Origin: JAFKFH01 sp017307375
Lineage (GTDB): Bacteria; Pseudomonadota; Alphaproteobacteria; Ferrovibrionales; Ferrovibrionaceae
NCBI GenBank assembly: GCA_965229335.1
Contig: OZ245874.1
Span: forward strand, 1,116,001 to 1,180,000
DNA: 64,000 nucleotides
Direction of reading: 5' to 3'
How positions within the stretch are numbered: position 1 is the stretch's first letter; each line of letters begins with the position of its first letter. A program made the position numbers and the translations under genes. Positions 42,132-50,771 of this stretch are shown here, piece after piece. The notes under the pieces are model-generated. The model saw only the letters and a list, made by a program, of their open reading frames with translations, ran no database searches and had not been told where the DNA came from.

Positions 42132-43604
42132 ATGGGTGCTGCTGGCGGACGGCTGTTGTTGCGCAATTACGTCGATGGCGCGTTCGTTGCGACCGACGCG
42201 CGCTTTCCCGACGTCGATCCGGTCGACGGTCATGTTCATGCCGAAGTCTGCGAGGCCGATGCGGCGCTGGTCGACCGCGCCGTCGCCGCGGCGCGGGCCG
42301 CCCTGCGCGGCCCGTGGGGCCGCATGGGCAGCGAGGGGCGGATCACGCTGCTGCGGCGCGTCGCCGACCGGATGGAAGCCCGGTTCGATGACTTCCTGCG
42401 TACCGAGATCGCCGACACCGGCAAGCCCGAAAGCCTGGCGCGCGCCATCGACGTGCCGCGCGGCATCGCCAATTTCCGCATCTTCGCCGATCTGCTGCGC
42501 GGCATGCCGGAGGAAACCTTCCACACCGAGACGCCGGACGGGCAGGGGGCGCTGAGCTACACGGTACACAAGCCGCTCGGCGTGGTCGGGGTCATCGCGC
42601 CGTGGAACCTGCCGCTGCTGCTGCTGAGCTGGAAGGTGGCGCCGGCGCTGGCCGCCGGCAACACCGTGATCGCCAAGCCGTCCGAGGAGACGCCGGCGAC
42701 CGCCACGCTGCTCGCCGAGGTGATGGACGAGGTCGGGATGCCGCCCGGCGTGTTCAACCTGGTGCACGGCTTTGGCCCAGGCTCGGCGGGCGAATTCCTG
42801 ACCACCCATCGCGGCATCGATGCCATCACCTTCACCGGCGAAAGCGCCACCGGCTCGGCGATCATGCGCGCCGCCGCGGCGAACGTGAAGGCGCTGTCCT
42901 TCGAGCTCGGCGGCAAGAATGCCGGCATCGTCTTCGCCGATGCCGATTTCGACGCCGCGGTCGAGGGCACCGCCCGCTCGGTCTTCGCCAATTGCGGCCA
43001 GGTCTGCCTGTGCACCGAACGTGTCTATGTCGAGCGCCCGATCTTCGAGCGTTTCGTCGCCGCCCTGAAGGCGCGGGCCGAGGCGCTGGTCCTGGCGCGC
43101 CCCGACGATCCCGCCGCGACGATGGGGCCGCTGATCAGCCGCGCGCATCGCGACAAGGTCCTGTCCTATTACCGCCTGGCGCGCGAGGAGGGTGCGACCG
43201 TGGTCACCGGCGGCGGCATCCCGCATTTCGGCGACGACCGCGACAACGGCGCCTATGTCCAGCCGACGATCCTGACCGGCCTGGGCGAGCAGGCGCGCTG
43301 CGTGCGCGAGGAGATTTTCGGCCCGGTCTGCCATGTCGCGCCGTTCGACGGCGAGGATGAGGTGCTGGCGATGGCCAATGACAGCGAGTACGGCCTGGCC
43401 GCGGCGTTGTGGACACGCGACCTGTCGCGCGCCCATCGCCTCGGCCGCCGCCTCGAAGCCGGCATCGTCTGGGTCAATTGCTGGTTCCTGCGCGACCTGC
43501 GGACGCCGTTCGGCGGGGTCAAGCTGTCGGGCATCGGCCGCGAGGGCGGGCTGCACTCGTTGCGGTTCTATGCCGAACCCACGACGATCTGCGTCAAGCT
43601 GTGA
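42132..43604 (+). CDS. amnC: 2-Aminomuconate 6-semialdehyde dehydrogenase (or 2-hydroxymuconate semialdehyde dehydrogenase)
   Basis: A 490-residue NAD-dependent aldehyde dehydrogenase. Marks are 'LGVVGVIAPWNLPLLLLSWKVAPALAAGN', 'TFTGESATGSAIM', the general-base Glu in FELGGKNAGI, and the catalytic Cys292 in CGQVCLCTERVYVE; the CLCTER pattern is typical of the aminomuconate/hydroxymuconate semialdehyde group. The final 'WFLRDLRTPFGGVKLSGIGREGG' fits as well. ATG 42132 has GAAGGGG upstream. It is the first gene of the operon and would oxidise the ring-cleavage product made by the dioxygenase coded four genes downstream. Confidence 0.88.
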   Translation: MGAAGGRLLLRNYVDGAFVATDARFPDVDPVDGHVHAEVCEADAALVDRAVAAARAALRGPWGRMGSEGRITLLRRVADRMEARFDDFLRTEIADTGKPESLARAIDVPRGIANFRIFADLLRGMPEETFHTETPDGQGALSYTVHKPLGVVGVIAPWNLPLLLLSWKVAPALAAGNTVIAKPSEETPATATLLAEVMDEVGMPPGVFNLVHGFGPGSAGEFLTTHRGIDAITFTGESATGSAIMRAAAANVKALSFELGGKNAGIVFADADFDAAVEGTARSVFANCGQVCLCTERVYVERPIFERFVAALKARAEALVLARPDDPAATMGPLISRAHRDKVLSYYRLAREEGATVVTGGGIPHFGDDRDNGAYVQPTILTGLGEQARCVREEIFGPVCHVAPFDGEDEVLAMANDSEYGLAAALWTRDLSRAHRLGRRLEAGIVWVNCWFLRDLRTPFGGVKLSGIGREGGLHSLRFYAEPTTICVKL

Positions 43605-43610
43605 GCGGTC

Positions 43611-44009
43611 ATGCGTGAAGCACTGATCCCCGCCGCCCTGCCCAAGCCGCGCTTCTGCTACAGCCCGGTGGTCCGGGCCGGCGGCATCTTCCAGTTCGCC
43701 GGGATGATCGCACTCGATCCCGCGACCGGCCGGCTCGAACCGGGCGGGCCGGGGCCGGAGACTGCGCGGATCCTGGCCAACCTCCGGGGCGCGCTGGCCG
43801 AACTCGGCCTGACCCTCGGCGATCTCGTGCTGGCCCGTATCTACACCACGGCCTTCGACCGTTTCCCGGCGATCAACGATGCCTGGGAAGCGGTCTTCGC
43901 CGATGGCGAGGCACCGCCGCCGGCGCGTACCTCGGTCGGGGTGACGGCCCTGCCGCTCGGCGCCAGCGTCGAGATCGAATTCATGTTCCACCGCGAGGAT
44001 CCGCGATGA
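43611..44009 (+). CDS. RidA-family protein (enamine/imine deaminase fold)
   Basis: The 132-residue protein has the YjgF/RidA fold with an apparently complete active site. The conserved Arg is in ARTSVGVTALP, and the glutamate 15 residues later is in SVEIEFMF, matching the archetypal RidA spacing. It may hydrolyse reactive enamine or imine intermediates formed from 2-aminomuconate semialdehyde, or protect PLP enzymes from them. It overlaps the next RidA gene by 4 bases. Having two RidA genes in tandem suggests different steps. Confidence 0.83.
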   Translation: MREALIPAALPKPRFCYSPVVRAGGIFQFAGMIALDPATGRLEPGGPGPETARILANLRGALAELGLTLGDLVLARIYTTAFDRFPAINDAWEAVFADGEAPPPARTSVGVTALPLGASVEIEFMFHREDPR

Positions 44010-44428
44010 AGATGGAAGCCAAGGTCCTGGCCGACAAAGCCACCCCGCGCGGCCGTTTTCCCCACGTCAAGCGGGCCGGCGATTTCGTCTTCGTCTCGGG
44101 TACGTCGTCGCGCCGGCCCGACAACAGTTTCGCCGGGGCCGAGGTCGACGAATTCGGCACCACGCGCCTCGACATCAAGGCGCAGACCCGCGCGGTGATC
44201 CTGAACCTGCGCGACATCCTCGCCTCGGTCGGCTGCGACCTCGACGATCTCGTCGAGATCTCGGCCTATCTCGTCAACATGAACGACTTTGCCGGCTACA
44301 ACGAGGCCTACGCCGAATTCTTCGGCTATGACGGGCCGACGCGTACGACGGTGGCCGTCCACCAGCTGCCGCATCCCCATCTGCTCATCGAGATGAAGGC
44401 TACCGCCTACAAGCCGATCGACCGCTGA
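44006..44428 (+). CDS. amnD: 2-Aminomuconate deaminase-like RidA protein
   Basis: A 140-residue RidA-fold protein of the AmnD subgroup, which deaminates 2-aminomuconate to 2-oxo-3-hexenedioate (4-oxalocrotonate). Marks are 'RGRFPHVKRAGDFVFVSGTSSRRPDN', 'YAEFFGYDGPTRTTVAV' with the conserved Arg113, and Glu129 in LLIEMKATAYKP. A very similar domain is fused to the IclR regulator at the end of the operon. Context with amnC and both dioxygenase subunits supports the assignment. Confidence 0.85.
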   Translation: MKMEAKVLADKATPRGRFPHVKRAGDFVFVSGTSSRRPDNSFAGAEVDEFGTTRLDIKAQTRAVILNLRDILASVGCDLDDLVEISAYLVNMNDFAGYNEAYAEFFGYDGPTRTTVAVHQLPHPHLLIEMKATAYKPIDR

Positions 44429-44452
44429 TTCCTCGCACGGGAGACCACCGCC

Positions 44453-45379
44453 ATGGCCCAGGGTGAAATCGTTGCCGGCTTCCTTGCCCCGCATCCGCCG
44501 CATCTGGTCTACGGCGAGAACCCGGCGCAGAACGAGCCGCGCTCGCAGGGCGGGTGGGAGCCGCTGCGCTGGGCCTACGAACGGGCGCGCAAGAGCCTCG
44601 ACGAACTGAAGCCGGACGTGCTGCTGGTCCATTCGCCGCACTGGATGACCCATGTCGGGCATCATTTCCTCGGCGTGCGCAACCTGTCGGGCAAGTCGGT
44701 CGACCCGATCTTTCCGAACCTGTTCCGCTACACCTTCGACCTGACCGTCGACGTCGAGCTGGCCGAGGCCTGCTGCGCCGAGGCGGCCGAGGCGGGGCTC
44801 GTCACCAAGATGATGCGCAACCCGAATTTCCGCGTCGATTACGGCACCATCACCACGCTGCACATGATCCGGCCGCAATGGGACATCCCGATCGTCGGCA
44901 TCTCCGCCAACAACTCGCCCTATTACCTCAACACCAAGGAGGGCCTGGGCGAGATGGACATCCTGGGCAAGGCGACGCGGCGGGCGATCGAGAAGACCGG
45001 CCGCCGCGCCGTGCTGCTCGCCTCCAATACCCTCTGCCATCTGCATTTCCACGAGGAGCCGGCGACGCCCGAGGACATGTCGCAGGAGCATCCGCAGAAC
45101 TATGACGGCTACAAGTGGGACATGCGGATCATCGACCTGCTGCGCCGCGGCCGCACCCGCGAAGTCTTCGACCTGCTGCCCCAGTTCATCGAGGAGGCGT
45201 TCGCCGAGATCAAGTCGGGCGCCTTCACCTGGATGTTCGCCGCCATGGGGTACCCCGAGATTCCCGGCGAGCTGCACGGCTATGGCACGGTCATCGGCAC
45301 GGGGAACGCCGTGATGGAATGGAACCTGGTCAAGGCCGGGCTGACGCGGGGCGGCGGCGTCCTCGCCCGGGCGGGCTGA
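44453..45379 (+). CDS. amnB: 2-Aminophenol 1,6-dioxygenase beta (catalytic) subunit-like, LigB family
   Basis: A 308-residue class III extradiol dioxygenase with residues in place for Fe(II) catalysis. H14 (LAPHPPH), H63 (HSPHW) and E252 (FAEIKSG) correspond, at a constant offset of one, to the H13/H62/E251 ligands known in 2-aminophenol 1,6-dioxygenase, and H196 (TLCHLHFH) to the acid-base histidine. The length matches AmnB (about 305). It would cleave 2-aminophenol or a related o-aminophenol to 2-aminomuconate semialdehyde. It is followed by the alpha subunit with ATGA overlap. The exact ring substituents are unknown. Confidence 0.9.
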   Translation: MAQGEIVAGFLAPHPPHLVYGENPAQNEPRSQGGWEPLRWAYERARKSLDELKPDVLLVHSPHWMTHVGHHFLGVRNLSGKSVDPIFPNLFRYTFDLTVDVELAEACCAEAAEAGLVTKMMRNPNFRVDYGTITTLHMIRPQWDIPIVGISANNSPYYLNTKEGLGEMDILGKATRRAIEKTGRRAVLLASNTLCHLHFHEEPATPEDMSQEHPQNYDGYKWDMRIIDLLRRGRTREVFDLLPQFIEEAFAEIKSGAFTWMFAAMGYPEIPGELHGYGTVIGTGNAVMEWNLVKAGLTRGGGVLARAG

Positions 45380-46191
45380 TGACGGTCGTCGCCGCCTTCC
45401 TGGTTCCCGGCTCGCCGCTGCCGCTGCTGAAGCCGGAGAATCCGCCCTGGGGCCGGATCGCGGCCGGTTATCAGCGCGCCGGGCGCGCGCTCGCCCAGGC
45501 AAGGCCGGATACGATCCTGCTGTATTCGACGCAATGGCTTGCCGTGCTCGACCAGCTTTGGCAGGCACGGCCCCGCGTCGCCGGGCTCCATGTCGACGAC
45601 AACTGGTACGATTACGGCGATCTGCCCTTCGATCTCGCTATCGACACCGAATTGACAGCCGGATGCCTGGCCGCCAGCGCCGCGGCCGGCATCTCGGCCA
45701 AGGCCGTCGACTATGACGGCTTTCCCATCGACAGCGGCACCATCACCGCCTGCCGTTTCCTCAACGGCGACGGCCGTCTGCCCTTCGTGCTGACCTCGAA
45801 CAACATCTATCACGACTGGGCGGCGACCGAGCGGCTGGGGGCGCTCGCCGCCGGCGTTGCCCGCAGCGCCGGCCGGCGCATCGCCGTCGTCGGTGTCGGC
45901 GGGCTGTCCGGGGCGATGTTCCGCGAGGCGATCGACATCCGCGACGACCGCATCGCCTCGTCCGCGGACGATCGCTGGAACCGGCGCATCCTCGAACTGC
46001 TCGAACGCGGCGACGTCGCCGGCGTCAAGGCCGAGGCGCCGCGCTTTGCGGCCGAGGCGCGCGCCGACATGGGCTTCAAGCATCTCGCCTTCATCCTCGG
46101 GGCGCTGGGCGGGCGCTTCTACGGGGCGCGGATCCACGCCTATGGTCCGGTCTATGGCAGCGGGGCCGCGGTGGTCGAATTCAGACTATGA
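45379..46191 (+). CDS. amnA: 2-Aminophenol 1,6-dioxygenase alpha (non-catalytic) subunit-like
   Basis: A 270-residue LigB-fold protein matching AmnA in length and in the 'AFLVPGSPLPLLKPE', 'LLYSTQWLAVLDQLW', 'DYDGFPIDSGTITA' and 'VGVGGLSGAMFREAID' segments. The metal histidines are absent: G11 stands where the beta subunit has its first His and Q52 where it has the second. It should pair with the beta subunit in an alpha2-beta2 enzyme. A second copy of this whole domain is fused to the LivM permease in the same operon. Confidence 0.9.
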   Translation: MTVVAAFLVPGSPLPLLKPENPPWGRIAAGYQRAGRALAQARPDTILLYSTQWLAVLDQLWQARPRVAGLHVDDNWYDYGDLPFDLAIDTELTAGCLAASAAAGISAKAVDYDGFPIDSGTITACRFLNGDGRLPFVLTSNNIYHDWAATERLGALAAGVARSAGRRIAVVGVGGLSGAMFREAIDIRDDRIASSADDRWNRRILELLERGDVAGVKAEAPRFAAEARADMGFKHLAFILGALGGRFYGARIHAYGPVYGSGAAVVEFRL

Positions 46192-46216
46192 AATAAAACC
46201 GGCAAGGAGGCACGGA

Positions 46217-47479
46217 ATGGTCAAGGCAGGCGTAGTCGCGTTTTCCACCCTGGCGGCAGGATTGGCCGCCTTCCTGGCGGCCCCGTCGCCCGCCGCGGCC
46301 CAGGACTGCAAGGTCAGGGTCGGGCGTATCGTGCCGATGACCGGCCCCCTGGCCTCGGTCGGCAAGATGACGCCGTGGGTCGACGAGAACAAGATGAAGG
46401 TGGTCAAGGCCGCCGGCGGCATCGAGGTCGGCGCCCAGCGTTGCGCCATCGAATACAAGATCTACGATTCCAAGTCGACCGTCGCCGGCTCGGCCGAGGC
46501 TGCAAATCGGGCGATCCTCGAAGACAAGGTCGAGGTGCTGATGGCGCAGGGAACGCCGGACACGACCAATGCTCCCGCCGATCTCTGCGAGCGCTACGGC
46601 CTGCCCTGCATCACCTCGAACACGCCGGTCGAGGCCTGGCTGTTCGGGCCGGACGGCAAGCCCAAGACCTACAAGTCGACCTTTCACCTGTTCTTCGGCG
46701 TGCCCGATCTGGTCAAGAACCATATCGGCATGATCAAGTCGCTGCCCGGCGGGTTCAACGGCCGCATCGGCTATCTCTATCCGAACGATCCCGATGGCGT
46801 CGTCTTCGCCTCGCTGTTCGACCCGGCCTTCAAGGGCGAGGGCTGGACCCCGACCGATCCGGGCCGGTTCGAGCAGGGCCTGCCCGACTTCTCGGCGATC
46901 ATCAACCAGTTCAAGCGCAACCGCGTCGAGGTCGTCACCGGCGTGCTGGCGCCGCCCGACCTGCAGAACTACCTGCAGCAGGCCGCACAGGCCGGCTTCA
47001 AGCCGAAGATGTACGTGATCGACAAGGGGACCGGCTATCCCGATGCGATGCAGGCGATCGGCAAGCCGGGCATCGACATTCTCAGCGTCAATTTCTGGTC
47101 GCCGGCCTATCCCGGCCGCTCGAAATTCGGCGGCTGGACCGGCCAGGAATTCGCCGATCGCTACGAAGCCGAGAACAAACCGCTCTACTATACCCCGACC
47201 GGCGCCTACGAGGATGCCTCCTACGACATCCTGTTCGACGCGATGGTACGGGCCAAGTCGACCGACAAGGCCAAGCTGATCGAGGCGCTGAAGCAGACCG
47301 ATCTCGACACCATCGTCGGCCGCGTCAAGTTCAACGCGCAGAACTATTCGGTCCAGCCGCTGGGCGGGGCGCAGTGGCGGATCGATGCCGCGACCAATCG
47401 CTGGGTCAAGGACAACGTCTACAACGCGGTCTACCCCGACGTCAGGAAGACCGCCGAAATGCGCGTCTACCAGCAGTAA
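46217..47479 (+). CDS. ABC transporter substrate-binding protein, Liv type (Peripla_BP_6)
   Basis: A 420-residue periplasmic receptor with a Sec signal peptide (residues 1-28, ...SPAAAQ). The mature protein begins with the typical 'CKVRVGRIVPMTGPLASVGK', followed by 'GGIEVGAQRCAIEYKIYDSKSTVAGSAEAAN' and the two-lobe pattern of amide/branched-chain amino acid receptors. AAGGAGG precedes the ATG. With the LivG, F, H and M genes downstream it forms a complete importer. The ligand is likely the aminophenol-type growth substrate or a precursor (inference). Confidence 0.88.
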   Translation: MVKAGVVAFSTLAAGLAAFLAAPSPAAAQDCKVRVGRIVPMTGPLASVGKMTPWVDENKMKVVKAAGGIEVGAQRCAIEYKIYDSKSTVAGSAEAANRAILEDKVEVLMAQGTPDTTNAPADLCERYGLPCITSNTPVEAWLFGPDGKPKTYKSTFHLFFGVPDLVKNHIGMIKSLPGGFNGRIGYLYPNDPDGVVFASLFDPAFKGEGWTPTDPGRFEQGLPDFSAIINQFKRNRVEVVTGVLAPPDLQNYLQQAAQAGFKPKMYVIDKGTGYPDAMQAIGKPGIDILSVNFWSPAYPGRSKFGGWTGQEFADRYEAENKPLYYTPTGAYEDASYDILFDAMVRAKSTDKAKLIEALKQTDLDTIVGRVKFNAQNYSVQPLGGAQWRIDAATNRWVKDNVYNAVYPDVRKTAEMRVYQQ

Positions 47480-47491
47480 TCGGGGCAGACC

Positions 47492-48385
47492 TTGGGCCAG
47501 CCGCTCTATCGCCGGTTCATGACGCAGGCCGAGCTCGACGCCGAATACGACGTCGAGCGCTCGGTCCCCGACTTCATGGTCCACGCCCGTCATTTCATCG
47601 ACGAGAGCAAGCTGGCCCGCCACCGCCTGAACTGCCGGCTCGACGTCGCGTACGGCCCGACGCTCGACGAACATCTCGACCTGTTTCCCGCCCGGCGCGG
47701 GCCGGCGCCGGTGGTCGTCTTCTTCCACGGCGGCTACTGGCGCATGCTGTCGTCCAAGGATTTCAGCATGGCGGGGCTGGGGCCCGCGGCTCTCGGCGCC
47801 GCGGTGGCCAACGTCAACTACAGCCTCTGCCCCAAGGTCGCGATCGACGAGATCGTGCGCCAGGCCCGGGCCGCGGTGGCCTGGACCCATGCCCATGCCG
47901 CCGATTTCGGCGGCGATCCCGACCGCATTTTTGTTGCCGGCCATTCCGCCGGTGCCCATCTTGCCGCCATGACTCTCGCCACCGACTGGGCCGGCGATTA
48001 CGGCCTGCCCGACGACACGATCAAGGGGGCCTTGCTGGTTTCCGGTCTCTACGACCTGCGGCCGCTGCCCTATTGCTTCGTTCAGCCGGCGCTGCAGCTG
48101 ACCGCCGACCAGGTCCAGCGCAATTCGCCGATGCTGTCGCCGCCGCTGCGCCGCGACCTGCCGGTGATCGTGTCGTGGGGTGGTGCCGAGCCGGCCGAAT
48201 TCCGGCGACAGTCGGAGGATTTCCTGACCGCCTGGCAGCGCGCCGGCAACCCCGGCGAGCCACTGTGCCAGGCCGAGGCCAATCACTTCACCGCCCTCTA
48301 CGGGATGGGCGATGCCGACAGCGTGCTGTGCCGGGCGCTGGCGCGGCTGATGGGGCTGGCGCGTCCGTCGGCGGGGCGCCGCTGA
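47492..48385 (+). CDS. Alpha/beta hydrolase, arylformamidase-like, copy 2
   Basis: The 297-residue paralogue of the hydrolase at 41033 has the same marks: HGGYW in VFFHGGYWRML, nucleophile serine in VAGHSAGAHLA, and 'ANHFTALYGMGD' with the catalytic His. The TTG start is supported by alignment with the paralogue, whose first residues match 'LYRRFMTQAEL' here; ATG 47519 would remove this conserved part. It sits between the binding protein and LivG genes, so the cell may release the dioxygenase substrate from an amide after uptake (inference). Confidence 0.8.
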   Translation: MGQPLYRRFMTQAELDAEYDVERSVPDFMVHARHFIDESKLARHRLNCRLDVAYGPTLDEHLDLFPARRGPAPVVVFFHGGYWRMLSSKDFSMAGLGPAALGAAVANVNYSLCPKVAIDEIVRQARAAVAWTHAHAADFGGDPDRIFVAGHSAGAHLAAMTLATDWAGDYGLPDDTIKGALLVSGLYDLRPLPYCFVQPALQLTADQVQRNSPMLSPPLRRDLPVIVSWGGAEPAEFRRQSEDFLTAWQRAGNPGEPLCQAEANHFTALYGMGDADSVLCRALARLMGLARPSAGRR

Positions 48386-49101
48386 TGCCGGTCGCGCTCG
48401 CCGTCCGCAATCTTTCGAAATCCTTCGGCGCGCTGGCGGTGACCGACAATGTCTCGTTCGCCGTGAACGAAGGCGAGATCCTCGGTGTCATCGGCCCGAA
48501 CGGGGCCGGCAAGACGACACTGTTCGGCCTGCTCGCCGGCAACATCGTCCCGTCGGCCGGCGCGATCGAGTTCCTGGGCGAGGACGTCACGGCGCTGCCG
48601 CCGCATGAACGGGCGCGCCGCGGCATCGCCCGCACCTATCAGGTCCCGCGCCCGTTCGGCCACATGACGGTCTACGAGAACCTGATGGTCGCCGCCCGCT
48701 TCGGCGGCAGGCTCGACCTCGACGAAGCCGGCCCGTGGGTCGATAGGGTGCTGGCGATGACCGGCATGCAGCGCGAGGCCGCCACGCTCGCCGGCCGGCT
48801 GCCGCTGCTGATGCGCAAGCGGCACGAACTGGCCCGGGCCCTGGCGATGCGGCCGCGTCTCTTGCTGGTCGACGAGGTCGCCGCCGGGCTGACCGACGAA
48901 GAGGTCAACCAGTTCATCGCCCTGATCCAGGCGATCCGCAAGACCGGCGTCACCGTCGTCTGGATCGAGCATGTGATGAAGACCATGCTGACCGCGACCG
49001 ACCGGCTGATCGCGCTGCATTCCGGCCGCCTGCTGGCCAGCGGCGCGCCGCAGGACGTCTTTGCTTCGCCGGAGGTGCGCCGTGTCTATCTCGGGGCCTG
49101 A
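48385..49101 (+). CDS. ABC transporter ATPase, LivG type
   Basis: A 238-residue ATPase with Walker A GPNGAGKTT, Q-loop 'ARTYQVPRPFGHMTV', Walker B RLLLVDEVAAGLT and H-loop WIEHVMKT. The signature motif is unusual: in place of LSYGQQRRLEIA the sequence is RLPLLMRKRHELARALA, with no LSGGQ-like core. A LivG subgroup with 'LPLLxRKRxELARAL' exists, so this is probably not a defect. It overlaps the neighbours on both sides. Confidence 0.87.
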   Translation: MPVALAVRNLSKSFGALAVTDNVSFAVNEGEILGVIGPNGAGKTTLFGLLAGNIVPSAGAIEFLGEDVTALPPHERARRGIARTYQVPRPFGHMTVYENLMVAARFGGRLDLDEAGPWVDRVLAMTGMQREAATLAGRLPLLMRKRHELARALAMRPRLLLVDEVAAGLTDEEVNQFIALIQAIRKTGVTVVWIEHVMKTMLTATDRLIALHSGRLLASGAPQDVFASPEVRRVYLGA

Positions 49102-49840
49102 CGCCGATACCCCGCTGCTCGCCGTCTCGGGCCTGTCGGCTTATTACGGCGAACTGCGCGCGCTCTACGACGTCACGCTGTCGGTCCGGCCGGGCGAGGT
49201 GCTGTCGATCATCGGCGCGAACGGGGCCGGCAAATCGACGCTGCTGAAATCGATCGTCGGCATGATGAACCGCGGCGCGGCGGCCCATATCCGGGGCGAT
49301 ATCGAGTTCGCCGGCCGGCGGATCGCCGGCCGTGCGACCGAAGACATCGTCGACGCCGGCATCACCATGGTGCCCGAGGGGCGCCGGCTGTTTGCGCGGA
49401 TGTCGGTCGAGGAGAACCTGGCCGCCGGCGCCTTCCTGCCGCGCTGCCGCGCCGGGCTGCGCCAGCGGATGGACGAAATCTATGCGTTGTTCCCCAAGCT
49501 GCACGAGCGGCGCGAGCAGGTCGTGGCGCAGATGTCGGGCGGCGAGCAGCAGATGGTGGCGATCGGCCGGGCGCTGATGTCGTCGCCGCGGCTGATCCTG
49601 TTCGACGAATTGTCGCTCGGCCTCGCGCCCGCGGTGATCGAGGAGATCTATCGCAAGGTCCGTACGATCCACGAGCAGGGCGTGACCTGCATCATCATCG
49701 AGCAGGACATGCGCCGGGCGCTGTCGGTCGCCGACCGGGTCTGCGTGATGCTCGAAGGCAGCATCGTGCTGTCGGGTCGCCCGGCCGAGCTGAGCGAGGC
49801 GGCGATCACCGCGGCCTATTTCGGCCAGACGCATCGATGA
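49082..49840 (+). CDS. ABC transporter ATPase, LivF type
   Basis: A 252-residue ATPase with Walker A GANGAGKST, LivF-type 'MVPEGRRLFARMSVEENLAAGAF', a normal signature MSGGEQQMVAIGRAL, Walker B LILFDELSLGLAP and H-loop IIEQDMRRA. GTG 49082 was chosen because GGAGG lies in front of it inside the end of the LivG gene, giving a 20-base overlap. It pairs with LivG as an asymmetric heterodimer in which this subunit has the complete signature. Confidence 0.88.
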   Translation: MSISGPDADTPLLAVSGLSAYYGELRALYDVTLSVRPGEVLSIIGANGAGKSTLLKSIVGMMNRGAAAHIRGDIEFAGRRIAGRATEDIVDAGITMVPEGRRLFARMSVEENLAAGAFLPRCRAGLRQRMDEIYALFPKLHERREQVVAQMSGGEQQMVAIGRALMSSPRLILFDELSLGLAPAVIEEIYRKVRTIHEQGVTCIIIEQDMRRALSVADRVCVMLEGSIVLSGRPAELSEAAITAAYFGQTHR

Positions 49841-49850
49841 GGGGGCGGGC

Positions 49851-50771
49851 TTGACGGACGACGATGTCTACTGGGCGCTGATCGACGTCGCCAACGGCCT
49901 GATCTCGGGCACCATGCTCGGCGGCTACTATGCGATCATCGCGATCGGGCTGACGCTGACCTTCGGCGTCATGCGGCTGGTGAACCTCGCCCATGGCGAC
50001 TGGCTGGTGTTCTCGGCCTATCTGTCGCTGGTCTTCCTGTCGCTCGTGCCGATCTCGCCGCTGTACACGCTGATCGGCGTGGTGCCGGTGATGTACGGCG
50101 TCGGCTACGCGCTGCAGCGGCTCCTGCTCAACCGCGTGTCGGTGCAGGCGATGGAGCAGAAGGGCATGTCGACCAGCTTCGGGCTGATGTCGCCGATCCT
50201 CGTCACCTTCGGCATGTCGATCGTGCTGGCCCAGGGCTTGCTGGCGGGCTTCTCGTCCAACACCCAGGTGATCCGCAACGAGCTTTCCTATTCGGCGATC
50301 CAGCTCAGCGAGGATCTCAGTGTCTCGACCCTGCGGCTGACCTTCTTCTGCGTCGCGGTGGCGATCCTGGTGCTGACCGCCCTGCTGCTGCGCGCAACCC
50401 ATGTCGGCCGCGCGATCCGGGCAGCCTCCGACGATGCCGAGATCGCCCCGCTGATGGGCATGCGCCCGGCCAGGATCTACGCCACCGCCTCCGGCATCTC
50501 GCTGGCCATCGCCGGTGTCGCCGGAGTCATGGTCGGCATGACGCGCCCCTTCCAGCCTTTCGACGGGCCCCAGTTCCTGCTGGTCGCCTTCGGTGTCGTC
50601 ATTCTCGGCGGCATGGGCTCGCTGGCCGGGTCGCTGGTCGGCGGCATCCTGCTCGGCGTGGTCCAGATCCTCGCCGGCACCTATTTCGGCCCCTCGGCGC
50701 AGTTGGTCGGCGGCTACATGCTGATTCTGGCGGTGCTGGCGCTGAAGCCGCAGGGGCTGTTTGCGCGATGA
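49851..50771 (+). CDS. Branched-chain amino acid-type ABC permease, LivH type
   Basis: A 306-residue membrane protein with about eight helices and the LivH marks 'GGYYAIIAIGLTLTFGVMRLVNLAHGDWLVF' and the coupling loop 'ASDDAEIAPLMGMRPARIYATASGISLAIAGVAG'. It starts with TTG after GGGGGCGGG; no in-frame ATG is near. It overlaps the LivM fusion gene by 4 bases. It forms half of the transmembrane pore of this importer. Confidence 0.87.
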   Translation: MTDDDVYWALIDVANGLISGTMLGGYYAIIAIGLTLTFGVMRLVNLAHGDWLVFSAYLSLVFLSLVPISPLYTLIGVVPVMYGVGYALQRLLLNRVSVQAMEQKGMSTSFGLMSPILVTFGMSIVLAQGLLAGFSSNTQVIRNELSYSAIQLSEDLSVSTLRLTFFCVAVAILVLTALLLRATHVGRAIRAASDDAEIAPLMGMRPARIYATASGISLAIAGVAGVMVGMTRPFQPFDGPQFLLVAFGVVILGGMGSLAGSLVGGILLGVVQILAGTYFGPSAQLVGGYMLILAVLALKPQGLFAR

